A DNA stretch of 64,000 nt from Nocardioides sp. R-C-SC26 (GCF_021246465.1 NZ_JAHRHK010000001.1:162060-226059); one strand, 5' to 3'. Shown: positions 8,492 to 17,062, counted from the stretch's first letter. The notes: generated by a model from the sequence alone, not told the origin. Made by a program: numbers and translations.

Positions 8492-9574
8492 TCAGCGTGG
8501 TCCCACGTCGTCCAGGTGGTCGACGATCGTGCCCAGCAGCGAGGCCAGGGTCTTCCTCGACCAGTCCCGGCCTCGTCCGCGCAGCGTCACCACCGTGACG
8601 CCGCCATGAGTGACCGCTCCGAGCGAGAGCCCGGTGCCGCCCGCGGAGACCGGGTAGAACGCGAGTGCACCGGACGTCGTCAGGCCCGGCGCCTCGACGC
8701 GTCCCAGGTGCGAGACCAACAGCGTGGACCCGAGTCGACGCCGCAGTGCGCGAAGCGCCAGCCCGACAGCCAGTCCGCCCAGTGCGCCGGAGGCACTCGG
8801 CGCCGGCTCCGTCGCGCCCTCCCGCAGGCGGTGGGTGACCTCGTCGCGTTCCATGGTCTCGGCGTCGGTGATCCGGATCAGAGCGCTCCGGTCGCGCAGG
8901 ACCGCGCCGGGGCGCTCGCGAGCGACGCCGACTGCGATCGCCACCCGGCGGCCGGCCCGACCGTTGCGCTCGTTGTGCTCGCGCACACCCGCGGCGGCCG
9001 CAACGATCAGATCGGCCGTACCCGGTGCGGTACCGGGACCGTGTGGCACCGGCACCGACACGACGATGTCGCCGGTCGAGACGACGGCCGGCGCCGTGGT
9101 GCCGCGCGCCACGCCGGCGGGCGGGCGGAGTACCGCCTCGCGCAGACGCCGGACGGCAGCTCCGCCGAAGGTGCCGGTGTCGGCACGTTCGCCCACCCCG
9201 CGCGCTGACGAGGCAGCTCCACCGTCGACGAGCGTGCCGAGCGCCGCGAGGATCGCCAGTCCGTCGAGGTCGGCGTGGTCGGCCGAGAGCATCAGCAGAT
9301 CCCCGATGCAGCCCACGACGACCGGTGCCCCACGCACCTCGCCCAGGTCGCGCAGCAGCTCGGACTCCTCCTGCTCGCGAGCCGAGCCAACCGAGGCACG
9401 CGCGAGCAGCGACGGTGGTGCACCCCATGCCTGGTCGCGGTAGAGCTCGGTGAGGCGGAGCCGGACGTGGTCGGCGTCGACGGGGGAGGGGAGTCTCGCC
9501 GTGAGCAGGATCCGCCACGCGATGCTCGAGTCGGCGACCCGGTCCCGCCGGGCGGGTGGGGAGGGAGACGCCAC
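8492..9574 (-). CDS. Condensation / PapA-like acyltransferase domain protein
   Basis: The protein has 360 residues with a GTG start. Residues 99-105 read DHADLDG, which aligns with the HHxxxDG motif of the condensation, PapA and wax-ester-synthase superfamily. The second, catalytic His (H100) and the structural Asp-Gly are kept; the first His is Asp. A C-terminal region with GLSLGAVTHGG resembles the second half of the pseudodimeric fold. It is shorter than most members (420-480 residues). It is probably an acyl-CoA-dependent O-acyltransferase or a degenerate relative. It lies 12 bases downstream of a methyltransferase, in one operon, and converges with the DUF3068 gene. Confidence 0.55.
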   Translation of the reverse strand: MASPSPPARRDRVADSSIAWRILLTARLPSPVDADHVRLRLTELYRDQAWGAPPSLLARASVGSAREQEESELLRDLGEVRGAPVVVGCIGDLLMLSADHADLDGLAILAALGTLVDGGAASSARGVGERADTGTFGGAAVRRLREAVLRPPAGVARGTTAPAVVSTGDIVVSVPVPHGPGTAPGTADLIVAAAAGVREHNERNGRAGRRVAIAVGVARERPGAVLRDRSALIRITDAETMERDEVTHRLREGATEPAPSASGALGGLAVGLALRALRRRLGSTLLVSHLGRVEAPGLTTSGALAFYPVSAGGTGLSLGAVTHGGVTVVTLRGRGRDWSRKTLASLLGTIVDHLDDVGPR

Positions 9575-9586
9575 CGGCGCGTGGCT

Positions 9587-10282
9587 TCAGCGCTTGACGG
9601 CGCGGACGACCAGGCTCACGCCGGGAAGCCGCTTCACCGGGAGCACCCGCTCGGCCACGACGACCGCGCGCAGTCCGGCGTTGAGCACCGGGTTCACCTG
9701 CTCCATCTCGCTCTCGCTGACGTTGCTCCGGCGGCGCATCCGTACGACAGGGCGCAGGAGCACGTTCCACGACCGGACGTCGACGATGTCGAATCCCGCG
9801 CCGGTGACCCGTTCGACGAGCTCGTCCCGCTCGTAGCGGCGCACGTGCCCGACGGCGAGGTCGTGTCCGCTCCACAGCTTCATGCTGCAGGGCACGGCGA
9901 CCAGGAGGCGTCCGCCGGGACGCAGCACGCGCGCGCTCTCTCGGGCGACGGCCTCGTCGTCATCGATGTGCTCCCACATGTCGGTCGACATGACCAGGTC
10001 GAAGCTCGCGTCGGCGAAGGGAAGGCGGCGGGAGTCGCCGCGCACGACCTGGATCCCGCGGCTCGTCGCCAGACTCGCCGCCGTGGGGCTGTACTCCAGT
10101 CCGGTGGTCTGCCAGCCCAGGTCGCGCAGCACCGCGGTGTTGCCGCCGCCGCCGCACCCGACGTCGAGCGCGCGCCCTGCGGCCACGGGAGCCACCAGGC
10201 GACGCACCATCGCGCGACGCTCGGCGTACCACCAGTGCCGATCCTCCAGGGCACCCGCCTTGCGGATCTCCGACTCGTCCAC
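9587..10282 (-). CDS. Class I SAM-dependent methyltransferase
   Basis: The protein has 231 residues with a GTG start. SAM motif I is LDVGCGGGGNT (about residues 39-49), followed by an acidic strand end GLEYS, a motif with PFADASFDLV, and VLRPGGRLLVAVP. This is a complete small-molecule methyltransferase fold of the Methyltransf_11/25 type. The HWWYAERR stretch near residue 16 is frequent in methyltransferases of glycan and antibiotic loci. It starts 9 bases after the stop of another methyltransferase and precedes the condensation-like gene, forming a three-gene minus-strand operon. The substrate is unknown. Confidence 0.8.
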   Translation of the reverse strand: MDESEIRKAGALEDRHWWYAERRAMVRRLVAPVAAGRALDVGCGGGGNTAVLRDLGWQTTGLEYSPTAASLATSRGIQVVRGDSRRLPFADASFDLVMSTDMWEHIDDDEAVARESARVLRPGGRLLVAVPCSMKLWSGHDLAVGHVRRYERDELVERVTGAGFDIVDVRSWNVLLRPVVRMRRRSNVSESEMEQVNPVLNAGLRAVVVAERVLPVKRLPGVSLVVRAVKR

Positions 10283-10291
10283 GTGGTCAAC

Positions 10292-11185
10292 CTACGCGGT
10301 GGGCCCGGACTCTCGAGGCGCGGAGGCCGGTGCATGGGCGAGTCGGTCGGCCGCGAAGATCGCGGTCCCCGGCGTCAGCCGTCCACGGGTGGCCGACCAG
10401 CCGCCCCAGAGTCGGTCGTGACCGTCGGGCCATTCCGGTTCCAGGAGCGCTGTGATCACGAAGCCGGCGCCCGCGAGCAGAGCCACCCAGTCGCCGAGGG
10501 TGCGATGGTGCTCGACATAGGCCACCTCGCCGGTCTCGTCCTCGACCTCGACGTAGGGCGTGCGATCCCAGTACGACTGGCTCGCGAGCAGTCCCTCGGC
10601 GGTCGGGTCGTCGGGGAACATCCAGCGCGTGGGGTGGGTGATGGAGAAGGCGAAGCGCCCCCCGGGGCGCAAGACCCGAGCGGCCTCGGCGACGGCCAGG
10701 TCGATGTCGTGCACGAACTGCAGGGCCCCGAAGCTGGAGAAGACCACGTCGAAGGAGTCGTCCCGGAAGGGCAGGTGGGTCGCGGTGCCGAGCACCGACG
10801 GCACGGCGATGCCGGTCGACTCATCGATGCGTCGGGCGTGCTGCAGCTGTCGGAACGACAGGTCGAGCCCGTACCCACGCCCGCCCTGCGCGGTGATCCA
10901 TCGCGAGCACTGACCGGCCCCGGAGCCGACCTCGAGCACGTCGCGCCCGCGCACGTCGCCCAGCACGCCGGCCTCCTGCTCGGTCAGGCCCTCAGGACCC
11001 CACACGAACCCGACGTCGCCGAGGAACTCGCCGTGGGTGGACTGGTACTCGTCGGCGTAGCGGTCCCAGTCGGGGCCATTGGCGCGTCGCGACTCCTCCT
11101 CGCCCACCGGGCGCCGGTGCGATGTCACCGCCGGATGCGGCCAGTGCTCCTGGACCGGGTCGGGAGCAGCCGCCTGTTCTGCCAC
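10292..11185 (-). CDS. Class I SAM-dependent methyltransferase
   Basis: The protein has 297 residues from the GTG at 11185, chosen because upstream in-frame starts run into the divergent gene. It carries LEVGSGAGQCS (SAM motif I), GLDLSFRQL (motif II acidic end), FRDDSFDVVFSS and VLRPGGRFAFSITHP. It has an N-terminal extension with W-D-R-YADEY, common in actinobacterial methyltransferases of this type. It is the first gene of the three-gene minus-strand operon. The substrate cannot be inferred. Confidence 0.78.
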   Translation of the reverse strand: MAEQAAAPDPVQEHWPHPAVTSHRRPVGEEESRRANGPDWDRYADEYQSTHGEFLGDVGFVWGPEGLTEQEAGVLGDVRGRDVLEVGSGAGQCSRWITAQGGRGYGLDLSFRQLQHARRIDESTGIAVPSVLGTATHLPFRDDSFDVVFSSFGALQFVHDIDLAVAEAARVLRPGGRFAFSITHPTRWMFPDDPTAEGLLASQSYWDRTPYVEVEDETGEVAYVEHHRTLGDWVALLAGAGFVITALLEPEWPDGHDRLWGGWSATRGRLTPGTAIFAADRLAHAPASAPRESGPTA

Positions 11186-11213
11186 GCACGGCACCGTACG
11201 GCACGCTGGGAGC

Positions 11214-12101
11214 ATGCTGGAGGGCACCGACTTCGTGGCGATCAGCCCGCTCGAGGGCGGGTGGTCCGGCGAGACCTACCTCGCCGAGCTCGCGACCGGC
11301 GATCGGGTCGTGGTCCGGATCCATGTCCGCAGGCCCGGCCGGGCCGAGGTCGACGCCGCGCTGCTACGGCTCGTGCGCGGTCTGGTGCCGGTGCCGGAGG
11401 TCCTCGACGTACGTCGCGCCGACGCCGCGACCGGGACGCCCGCGCTGCTCGTCACCGAGTTCGTCGACGGCGTCAGGGGCGACCTGCTGCTGCCGACCCT
11501 CGACGCTGCGGGCCGAGCGCGGATGGGGCGTGCGCTCGGCGAGGTCGCGGCGACACTGGCCGGGATGCCGCTCCTGAACGCCGGAGCGTTCGTCGATGCC
11601 ACGCTGGACGTGCAGCCGTGGGACCTGCCCGACGGGTTGCCTGGATTCCTGGACGCCCATGAGCTGCCGGAGTGGACGGCGGGGGAGCGCCGTCGTCTGC
11701 GTGCCCTCGCCTAGGACTTCCAGGACCTTCTCGACACCGTGCGCCGCGTGAGTCTGGTGCACAGCGACCTCAACCCCAAGAACGTCCTGCTCGATCCGGA
11801 CACGTTGCAGGTCACCGCGGTGCTCGACTGGGAGTTCTCCCACGCCGGGAACCCGTTCACCGACCTGGGGAACCTGGTGCGGTTCGAGCGAGATCGGCAC
11901 TACCTCGACGCCGTTCTGGGGGCGTACGGCGAACGTCACGGTGTCGGGCGCGAGGTGGCAGGGAGGCTGGCGCTCGCCGCGGACCTGTGGGCTCTGATCG
12001 AGTTGGCGTCGCGCCGCGACGCCAACCCCGTGGCCGCCCGCGCCCATGGCCTCCTCCGGGCCGGGCTCACCGAATGGACTGGGTCCGCACGCCGCGCGTA
12101 G
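11214..12101 (+). pseudogene. Aminoglycoside phosphotransferase-like kinase interrupted by in-frame TAG
   Basis: A single reading frame of 296 codons encodes an APH-fold small-molecule kinase, but codon 167 (11712-11714) is TAG. Before it, the N-lobe is intact: GGWSGETY glycine loop, VVVRIHV with the ATP-lysine position occupied by Arg, and LLVTEFVDG hinge. After it, in the same frame, come the catalytic loop VHSDLNPKNVLLD (Brenner motif) and VLDWEFSHAG (metal Asp). One base change (for example GAG to TAG) explains the break. GTG codons at 11739 and 11748 could restart the second half, but that piece would lack the ATP-binding lobe. This is either a young pseudogene or a sequencing error. Confidence 0.8.
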
Positions 12102-12180
12102 AATCCACGGTTGCGCCAGTCGTCTGCCCGGATCCCATACGGAGCGGACCTCGGCTCGCTATCAGTGTCGGTCTCGCCGC

Positions 12181-12204
12181 GTTCTCGTCGGTGTTCTCGT
12201 CGGT
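12181..12204 (+). repeat. Tandem 12-bp duplication in the rpsA leader
   Basis: GTTCTCGTCGGT occurs twice back to back in the untranslated region upstream of rpsA. A TAGAAT -10-like box lies at 12099-12104, so the duplication would be in a leader of about 155 bases. Confidence 0.8.
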
Positions 12205-12266
12205 AGTGAAAACAGGCGGTTGCGCGCGTCCACACGACATCTGCCCACCCGAGGATCCATTCCCTT

Positions 12267-13742
12267 ATGACGAGCACCCTCTCCGCCCTCCCCGACTACG
12301 ACGCGCCTCAGGTCGCGATCAACGACATCGGGTCCGAGGACGACTTCCTCGCCGCGATCGACGCGACGATCAAGTACTTCAACGACGGCGACATCGTCGA
12401 CGGCACGATCGTGAAGGTCGACCGCGACGAGGTCCTGCTGGACATCGGCTACAAGACCGAGGGCGTCATCCCCTCGCGCGAGCTGTCGATCAAGCACGAC
12501 GTCGACCCCAACGAGGTCGTCAAGGTCGGCGACCAGGTCGAGGCCCTCGTCCTCCAGAAGGAGGACAAGGAAGGCCGCCTGATCCTGTCCAAGAAGCGCG
12601 CCCAGTACGAGCGCGCCTGGGGCACCATCGAGCAGGTCAAGGAGGAGGACGGCGTCGTCGAGGGCACCGTCATCGAGGTCGTCAAGGGCGGTCTCATCCT
12701 CGACATCGGCCTGCGCGGCTTCCTGCCCGCCTCGCTGGTGGAGATGCGCCGCGTGCGCGACCTGCAGCCCTACGTCGGTCAGACGCTCGAGGCGAAGATC
12801 ATCGAGCTCGACAAGAACCGCAACAACGTGGTGCTGTCGCGTCGTGCGTGGCTCGAGCAGACGCAGTCCGAGGTCCGCCACGGCTTCCTCACCCAGCTCC
12901 AGAAGGGCCAGATCCGCAAGGGTGTCGTGTCCTCGATCGTCAACTTCGGTGCGTTCGTCGACCTCGGCGGCGTCGACGGTCTGGTGCACGTGTCCGAGCT
13001 CTCGTGGAAGCACATCGACCACCCGAGCGAGGTCGTCACCGTCGGCGACGAGGTCACCGTGGAGGTGCTCGACGTCGACATGGACCGCGAGCGCGTCTCG
13101 CTGTCGCTCAAGGCCACGCAGGAAGACCCGTGGCAGCACTTCGCCCGCACCCACCAGATCGGCCAGATCGTGCCGGGCAAGGTCACCAAGCTGGTGCCCT
13201 TCGGCTCGTTCGTCCGTGTCGAGGAGGGCATCGAGGGTCTGGTGCACATCTCGGAGCTGGCCGAGCGCCACGTGGAGATCCCCGAGCAGGTCGTCCAGGT
13301 CGGCGACGATGTCATGGTCAAGATCATCGACATCGATCTCGAGCGTCGTCGCATCTCGCTCTCGCTCAAGCAGGCCAACGAGACCGCTGCTGCCGTGGAC
13401 GTCGAGGAGTTCGACCCGACGCTGTACGGCATGACGGCGACCTACGACGACCAGGGCAACTACGTCTACCCCGAGGGCTTCGACCCCGAGACGGGCGAGT
13501 GGCTCGAGGGCTTCGACGACCAGCGCGCGACCTGGGAGGAGCAGTACGCCAAGGCGCACGCTCGCTGGGAGGCGCACGTCAAGCAGCAGGCCGAGGCCAA
13601 GCAGGCCGCGGCCGAGGCCGGCGAGGCCACCTCGTACTCCTCGGGCGGCGACGAGGCCGAGACCGAGGGTGACGGCGGTTCGCTCGCCAGCGACGAGGCC
13701 CTGCAGGCCCTGCGCGAGAAGCTCACCGGCGGCGGTGCCTGA
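12267..13742 (+). CDS. rpsA: 30S ribosomal protein S1
   Basis: The protein has 491 residues and four S1 RNA-binding domains (about residues 41-111, 126-194, 212-282 and 297-367), ending in an acidic, Ala/Glu-rich disordered tail. This four-domain layout and length are usual for actinobacterial S1. Domain 3 shows VNFGAFVDLGGVDGLVHVSEL-type sequence and domain 4 PFGSFVRVEEGIEGLVHISE, the canonical OB-fold signatures. S1 helps 30S subunits load structured mRNAs. The gene stands alone between a leader region and a strong terminator. The coaE gene that often follows rpsA in actinobacteria is not present here. Confidence 0.97.
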   Translation: MTSTLSALPDYDAPQVAINDIGSEDDFLAAIDATIKYFNDGDIVDGTIVKVDRDEVLLDIGYKTEGVIPSRELSIKHDVDPNEVVKVGDQVEALVLQKEDKEGRLILSKKRAQYERAWGTIEQVKEEDGVVEGTVIEVVKGGLILDIGLRGFLPASLVEMRRVRDLQPYVGQTLEAKIIELDKNRNNVVLSRRAWLEQTQSEVRHGFLTQLQKGQIRKGVVSSIVNFGAFVDLGGVDGLVHVSELSWKHIDHPSEVVTVGDEVTVEVLDVDMDRERVSLSLKATQEDPWQHFARTHQIGQIVPGKVTKLVPFGSFVRVEEGIEGLVHISELAERHVEIPEQVVQVGDDVMVKIIDIDLERRRISLSLKQANETAAAVDVEEFDPTLYGMTATYDDQGNYVYPEGFDPETGEWLEGFDDQRATWEEQYAKAHARWEAHVKQQAEAKQAAAEAGEATSYSSGGDEAETEGDGGSLASDEALQALREKLTGGGA

Positions 13743-13809
13743 GTCGTCACCGACGACGTGAGGCCGACGGCCCGGCTCCGATGAGCCGGTGTCGTCACCG
13801 CTGAACCAC

Positions 13810-13848
13810 GAAACCGCCCCCGATGCCAGCGGCATCGGGGGCGGTTTC
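13810..13848. terminator. rpsA terminator hairpin
   Basis: An 18-bp perfect stem (left arm GAAACCGCCCCCGATGCC) closes a 3-base AGC loop 68 bases after rpsA. There is no long T-run, as is usual in high-GC genomes. It can also serve the opposing small gene whose stop lies at 13886. Confidence 0.9.
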
Positions 13849-13885
13849 GGTTTCTGGTCGGCCTCGCGTAGGCGAGCGGGGTCGA

Positions 13886-14032
13886 TCAACGACGGTGGAT
13901 CGGCGGCGCGAACGCGTCGGGCCGGTGGGAGGCGGGAGGGGTCGCTCCCCGCCCGTCGCGGACGGCGGAGGAGATGCTGGCGGCTACGGCCCAGAGCGAG
14001 AGGCCGATGAGGAGGATCAGGAAGGAGGTCAT
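13886..14032 (-). CDS. Small single-span membrane protein, unknown
   Basis: This 48-residue ORF has a hydrophobic segment at residues 3-24 (MTSFLILLIGLSLWAVAAS) and a basic, proline-rich cytoplasmic tail. Its ATG is 94 bases from the divergent GlxA-family regulator, and GGAG and AGGA purine stretches precede it at loose spacing. It is not recognised as a family. The gene is supported by its hydrophobic composition and position between a terminator and a divergent promoter region, not by homology. Confidence 0.5.
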   Translation of the reverse strand: MTSFLILLIGLSLWAVAASISSAVRDGRGATPPASHRPDAFAPPIHRR

Positions 14033-14056
14033 GGCAGTAATCCTGCGCTCCACCTG

Positions 14057-14078
14057 TTCCTGCCGCGAGTGGCAGGAA
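14057..14078. promoter_or_regulatory. Inverted repeat in the GlxA-regulator intergenic region
   Basis: TTCCTGCC and its exact reverse complement GGCAGGAA are separated by 6 bases. It lies between the divergent small membrane gene and the AraC-type regulator, and is a candidate operator. Confidence 0.45.
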
Positions 14079-14092
14079 TGACATCTCTCGTC

Positions 14093-14108
14093 GATTTGCT
14101 GCCAAATC
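14093..14108. promoter_or_regulatory. Second inverted repeat upstream of the GlxA-family regulator
   Basis: GATTTG and CAAATC are separated by CTGC, ending 17 bases before the regulator ATG. It would overlap the core promoter, consistent with autoregulation. Confidence 0.45.
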
Positions 14109-14125
14109 AGGCGTATGCTCGCACG

Positions 14126-15070
14126 ATGCACAAGGTCGCAGTGGTCGTCGAGGACGGCGCGGAGCCATTCGGTCTCGGATCGCTGGTGGAGGTGTGGGGC
14201 GAGCCGGAGCATCCCGAGGATCGCACGCCCACCTTCGACTTCCAGGTCTGCACTCCGCGCCCGGGACGGGTGCGCGGCCGCTCGGACTTCGACCTGATCG
14301 TCGACCGTGGACTCGACGCTGCTGCGGACGCCGACCTGGTGTGCTTGGCGCCCAAGTACGGCTTCCTCGACCACGACCCCGCGGTGCTCGACCTCGTCCG
14401 GGCCAGCCACGACCGCGGCGCCTATCTCTACGCGCACTGCTCGGCCGCGTTCGTGCTGGCCGAGGCAGGCGTTCTCGACGGTCGGAGCGCCACGACGCAC
14501 TGGCGTTTCACCGAGCGGATGGCGCGGATGTACCCCCGAGTCCGGGTCCAGCCCGACGTCCTCTACGTCCACGACGGAAGGGTCGTCACGGGCGCGGGTT
14601 CGGCCGCCGGCATCGACGCGTCGCTGCACTTGATGCGCGAGGAGTTCGGCGCCGCCGCCGCGGCCGCGACCGCGCGTCGGATCGTGGTGCCGCCGCATCG
14701 CGACGGCGGGCAGGCGCAGTACATCGCCCGCCAGGTGCCGGCGTGCGATGCCGAGACACTCGGCCCGCTGCTCGGATGGATCCTGCAGCACCTCGCCGAG
14801 GACCACGCGGTGGAGACCCTGGCCGAGCGTGCGCACATGTCGCCGCGAACCTTCGCGCGCCGCTTCCGTGATGAGACGGGAGCGACCCCGCACGCGTGGG
14901 TGAACGAGCAGCGGGTGCGCGCCGCGGAGGAGCTGCTGGAACGCACCGACCTCTCGATCGACCGGGTCGCTGCGGATGTCGGGTTCGGCACCGCCGCTAC
15001 GCTGCGCCACCACTTCAGCCGCGTGCGCGGGGTCAGCCCGCAGGTCTACCGGCGCCAGTTCGCCTGCTGA
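14126..15070 (+). CDS. GlxA-family transcriptional regulator (DJ-1/PfpI plus AraC HTH)
   Basis: The protein has 314 residues. Residues 1-180 form a DJ-1/PfpI-like sensor domain, with Cys in LYAHCSAAFVL at the nucleophile-elbow position. Residues 215-310 form a double AraC-type HTH with MSPRTFARRFRDETG and VGFGTAATLRHHFSR. Such proteins usually sense small metabolites and activate neighbouring catabolic genes. The ATG was chosen because upstream residues would run through the intergenic palindromes. No obvious target operon is adjacent; the divergent gene encodes a tiny membrane protein. It is convergent with pckG and separated from it by a large palindrome. Confidence 0.88.
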   Translation: MHKVAVVVEDGAEPFGLGSLVEVWGEPEHPEDRTPTFDFQVCTPRPGRVRGRSDFDLIVDRGLDAAADADLVCLAPKYGFLDHDPAVLDLVRASHDRGAYLYAHCSAAFVLAEAGVLDGRSATTHWRFTERMARMYPRVRVQPDVLYVHDGRVVTGAGSAAGIDASLHLMREEFGAAAAAATARRIVVPPHRDGGQAQYIARQVPACDAETLGPLLGWILQHLAEDHAVETLAERAHMSPRTFARRFRDETGATPHAWVNEQRVRAAEELLERTDLSIDRVAADVGFGTAATLRHHFSRVRGVSPQVYRRQFAC

Positions 15071-15115
15071 GGCGACCACGGCGGTCGCTGGGCGACCGTC
15101 CAGCGACACGACGCC

Positions 15116-15155
15116 GACGGGGTGTCGTTCGTCCGCGGACGAACGACACCCCGTC
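15116..15155. terminator. 40-bp perfect palindrome between convergent genes
   Basis: GACGGGGTGTCGTTCGTCC, then GC, then its exact reverse complement. An outer CGACAC/GTGTCG pair extends it with an asymmetric gap. Its position between the regulator stop (15070) and pckG stop (15170) fits a bidirectional terminator. Confidence 0.88.
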
Positions 15156-15169
15156 AGTGTCGTGCTGGA

Positions 15170-16999
15170 TCAGGCGTCGAGTTCGCCGGCGACCCGGCGG
15201 TGCGCCTCCCAGATGGCGTCGGGCAGGCCGTCGAACTGGTGCAGGTGCTTCTCGCGGTGACCCATCTCCTGCTTCCAGCGCTCGACGTCGATGGTCAGCA
15301 CCGTGTCGAGGTCGGCGAGGGTCTGCTCGTCGAGACCGTCCAAAAGCAGCTCCTCGCGGGCGGGGATGACGCCGACGGGCGTCTGGACGCCGCTGACCTC
15401 GCCGTTCTGGTACTGCATGAGCCACACGAGCGGGCGCAGGTTCTCGCGGTAGCCCGGCCACAGGAAGCGGCCGTCGTCGCCGCGCTGGAACCAGTTCACG
15501 TGCGCGAAGATCGGCTTGGTCGTCGCGCGGCCGATGACCTCGAGCCAGTGCGCGGCGTAGTCGGCCTCGGAGTAGGACATGAACGGGCGCATCGACATCG
15601 GGTCGTAGCGGAGCACGCCCTCGAGGCCGTCGGCCGCGGCGGTCGCCTCGGCGCCGAGCGTGAGGCCGTCGTAGACGCCCTCGGCGATGTCGTCGATCGC
15701 ACGGATCAGCGGCTCACGGTCGCGCGTGCGGCCACCGAAGATGATGCCGTGGATCTCGACGCCCGCGGGCTCCTCGAAGTCCTTGGCGACGTTCGGGACG
15801 TTGGCCAGAGTCGTGGTGAAGCGGCTGTTCGGGTGGGCCCACGGCGCGTCGGCCTCCTCGGGTGACCGGTCGGCGATGCGCTCGCCCTTCCAGTCCATCC
15901 AGCCGTCGAGGTCGGTCGGCTTGTCGCCGCGACCCTCCCACCAGACCTCCTCGAGCTTGTCGTTGTAGGCGACGTTGGTGAAGATCGCGCCGGTGCCGGG
16001 GACGATGGAGTCGATCGCGGTCGGGTTGGTGAGCTCGTTGGTGTCCTTGGCGACGCCGAAGACTCCGAACTCGGGGTTCATCCCGTAGAGCTTGCCGTCC
16101 TCGCCGACCCAGAGCCAGGCGATGTCGTCGCCGTAGAACTCCACGTAGTAGCGGTCGCCCAGTGCGTCGGGGGCCAGGGTCATCGCGAGGTTGGTCTTGC
16201 CCGAGGCCGAGGGGAAGCCGCCGCAGATGTGGTACTTGCGGCCGGTCTCCTTGTCGACGATGCCGAGCAGCATGAACTGCTCGACCAGGAAGCCGTTCTT
16301 CCAGCCGTCGAAGGAGCCCTGGCGCAGACCGTGGGCGATCTTGCCGAGCAGCGCGTTGCCGCCGTAGGAGGAACCGAAGTGGAGGATGGTGCGCTCGTCG
16401 GCGACGGTCACGAAGTAGCGCTTGTCGTCGGGCGTGCCCTGCCCGAGGTTCTCCAGGTCGCCGGTGACGTGGACGGCCTTGACGAAGGAGTCGCCGAGGT
16501 CGTTGATGAACTCGACGCCCACGCGGGCCATCCGGATCATCTGCAGCACGACGCTGCGGTTGTCGGTGAGCTCGACGCCCGCGGCGAACTTCTCCAGGGG
16601 CGAGCCCTGCGGCGCCATCAGGTAGGGGATGACGTACATCGTCTTGCCGGCCGACGCCCCGGTCATCAGCTCGATGAGCTTGGGCTTCATCTCCGCCGCA
16701 GGGCGCCAGTTGTTGTAGACGCCCTTGTCCGCCTCGTCGCTCGTGGCGACGATCGTGCGCTCTTCGGCGCGCGCGGTGTCCTTGAAATAGCTGCGCGAGT
16801 AGTAGCGCCCCTCGCCCGCGGGGAGCAGCTCGCCCGCCTCGAGAGACTCGGCGACCAGTCGCGCATCGTCGGCCGCGCTGACGACCTCGACGCGGTCGGC
16901 ACCGGTGACGCCGGCCCAGTGGACGACGTAGTCACGTACGTCCGCGTTGGTCAGCCCTGCCTCGTCGAGCGCCTTCTTGACGTCGTCTGCGTCGAGCAT
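15170..16999 (-). CDS. pckG: Phosphoenolpyruvate carboxykinase (GTP)
   Basis: The protein has 609 residues, the normal length for the GTP-dependent family. It converts oxaloacetate and GTP to PEP and CO2, the first committed step of gluconeogenesis. Visible are the kinase-1a P-loop GGFPSASGKTN and PEPCK-specific stretches such as FGSSYGGNALLGKI and NWFQRGDDGRF. In the P-loop, Ser266 stands where most GTP-PEPCKs carry a reactive Cys (PSACGKTN). The start at 16999 has GGAGAGGA upstream. Its promoter region is shared with a divergent ArsR-type regulator and contains a near-perfect dyad (17063-17096). Confidence 0.96.
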   Translation of the reverse strand: MLDADDVKKALDEAGLTNADVRDYVVHWAGVTGADRVEVVSAADDARLVAESLEAGELLPAGEGRYYSRSYFKDTARAEERTIVATSDEADKGVYNNWRPAAEMKPKLIELMTGASAGKTMYVIPYLMAPQGSPLEKFAAGVELTDNRSVVLQMIRMARVGVEFINDLGDSFVKAVHVTGDLENLGQGTPDDKRYFVTVADERTILHFGSSYGGNALLGKIAHGLRQGSFDGWKNGFLVEQFMLLGIVDKETGRKYHICGGFPSASGKTNLAMTLAPDALGDRYYVEFYGDDIAWLWVGEDGKLYGMNPEFGVFGVAKDTNELTNPTAIDSIVPGTGAIFTNVAYNDKLEEVWWEGRGDKPTDLDGWMDWKGERIADRSPEEADAPWAHPNSRFTTTLANVPNVAKDFEEPAGVEIHGIIFGGRTRDREPLIRAIDDIAEGVYDGLTLGAEATAAADGLEGVLRYDPMSMRPFMSYSEADYAAHWLEVIGRATTKPIFAHVNWFQRGDDGRFLWPGYRENLRPLVWLMQYQNGEVSGVQTPVGVIPAREELLLDGLDEQTLADLDTVLTIDVERWKQEMGHREKHLHQFDGLPDAIWEAHRRVAGELDA

Positions 17000-17062
17000 G
17001 CTGTTGCTGGTCCTCTCCACCGTGGATGATTCCCCGCGCTCCAACGCGCGGGCGCCCCGACT

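Noticed and set aside
11739-12101. The second half of the kinase as an independent small gene
   Set aside because: It has catalytic-loop motifs but no ATP-binding lobe and no ribosome site; reading through the single TAG explains it better as one broken gene.
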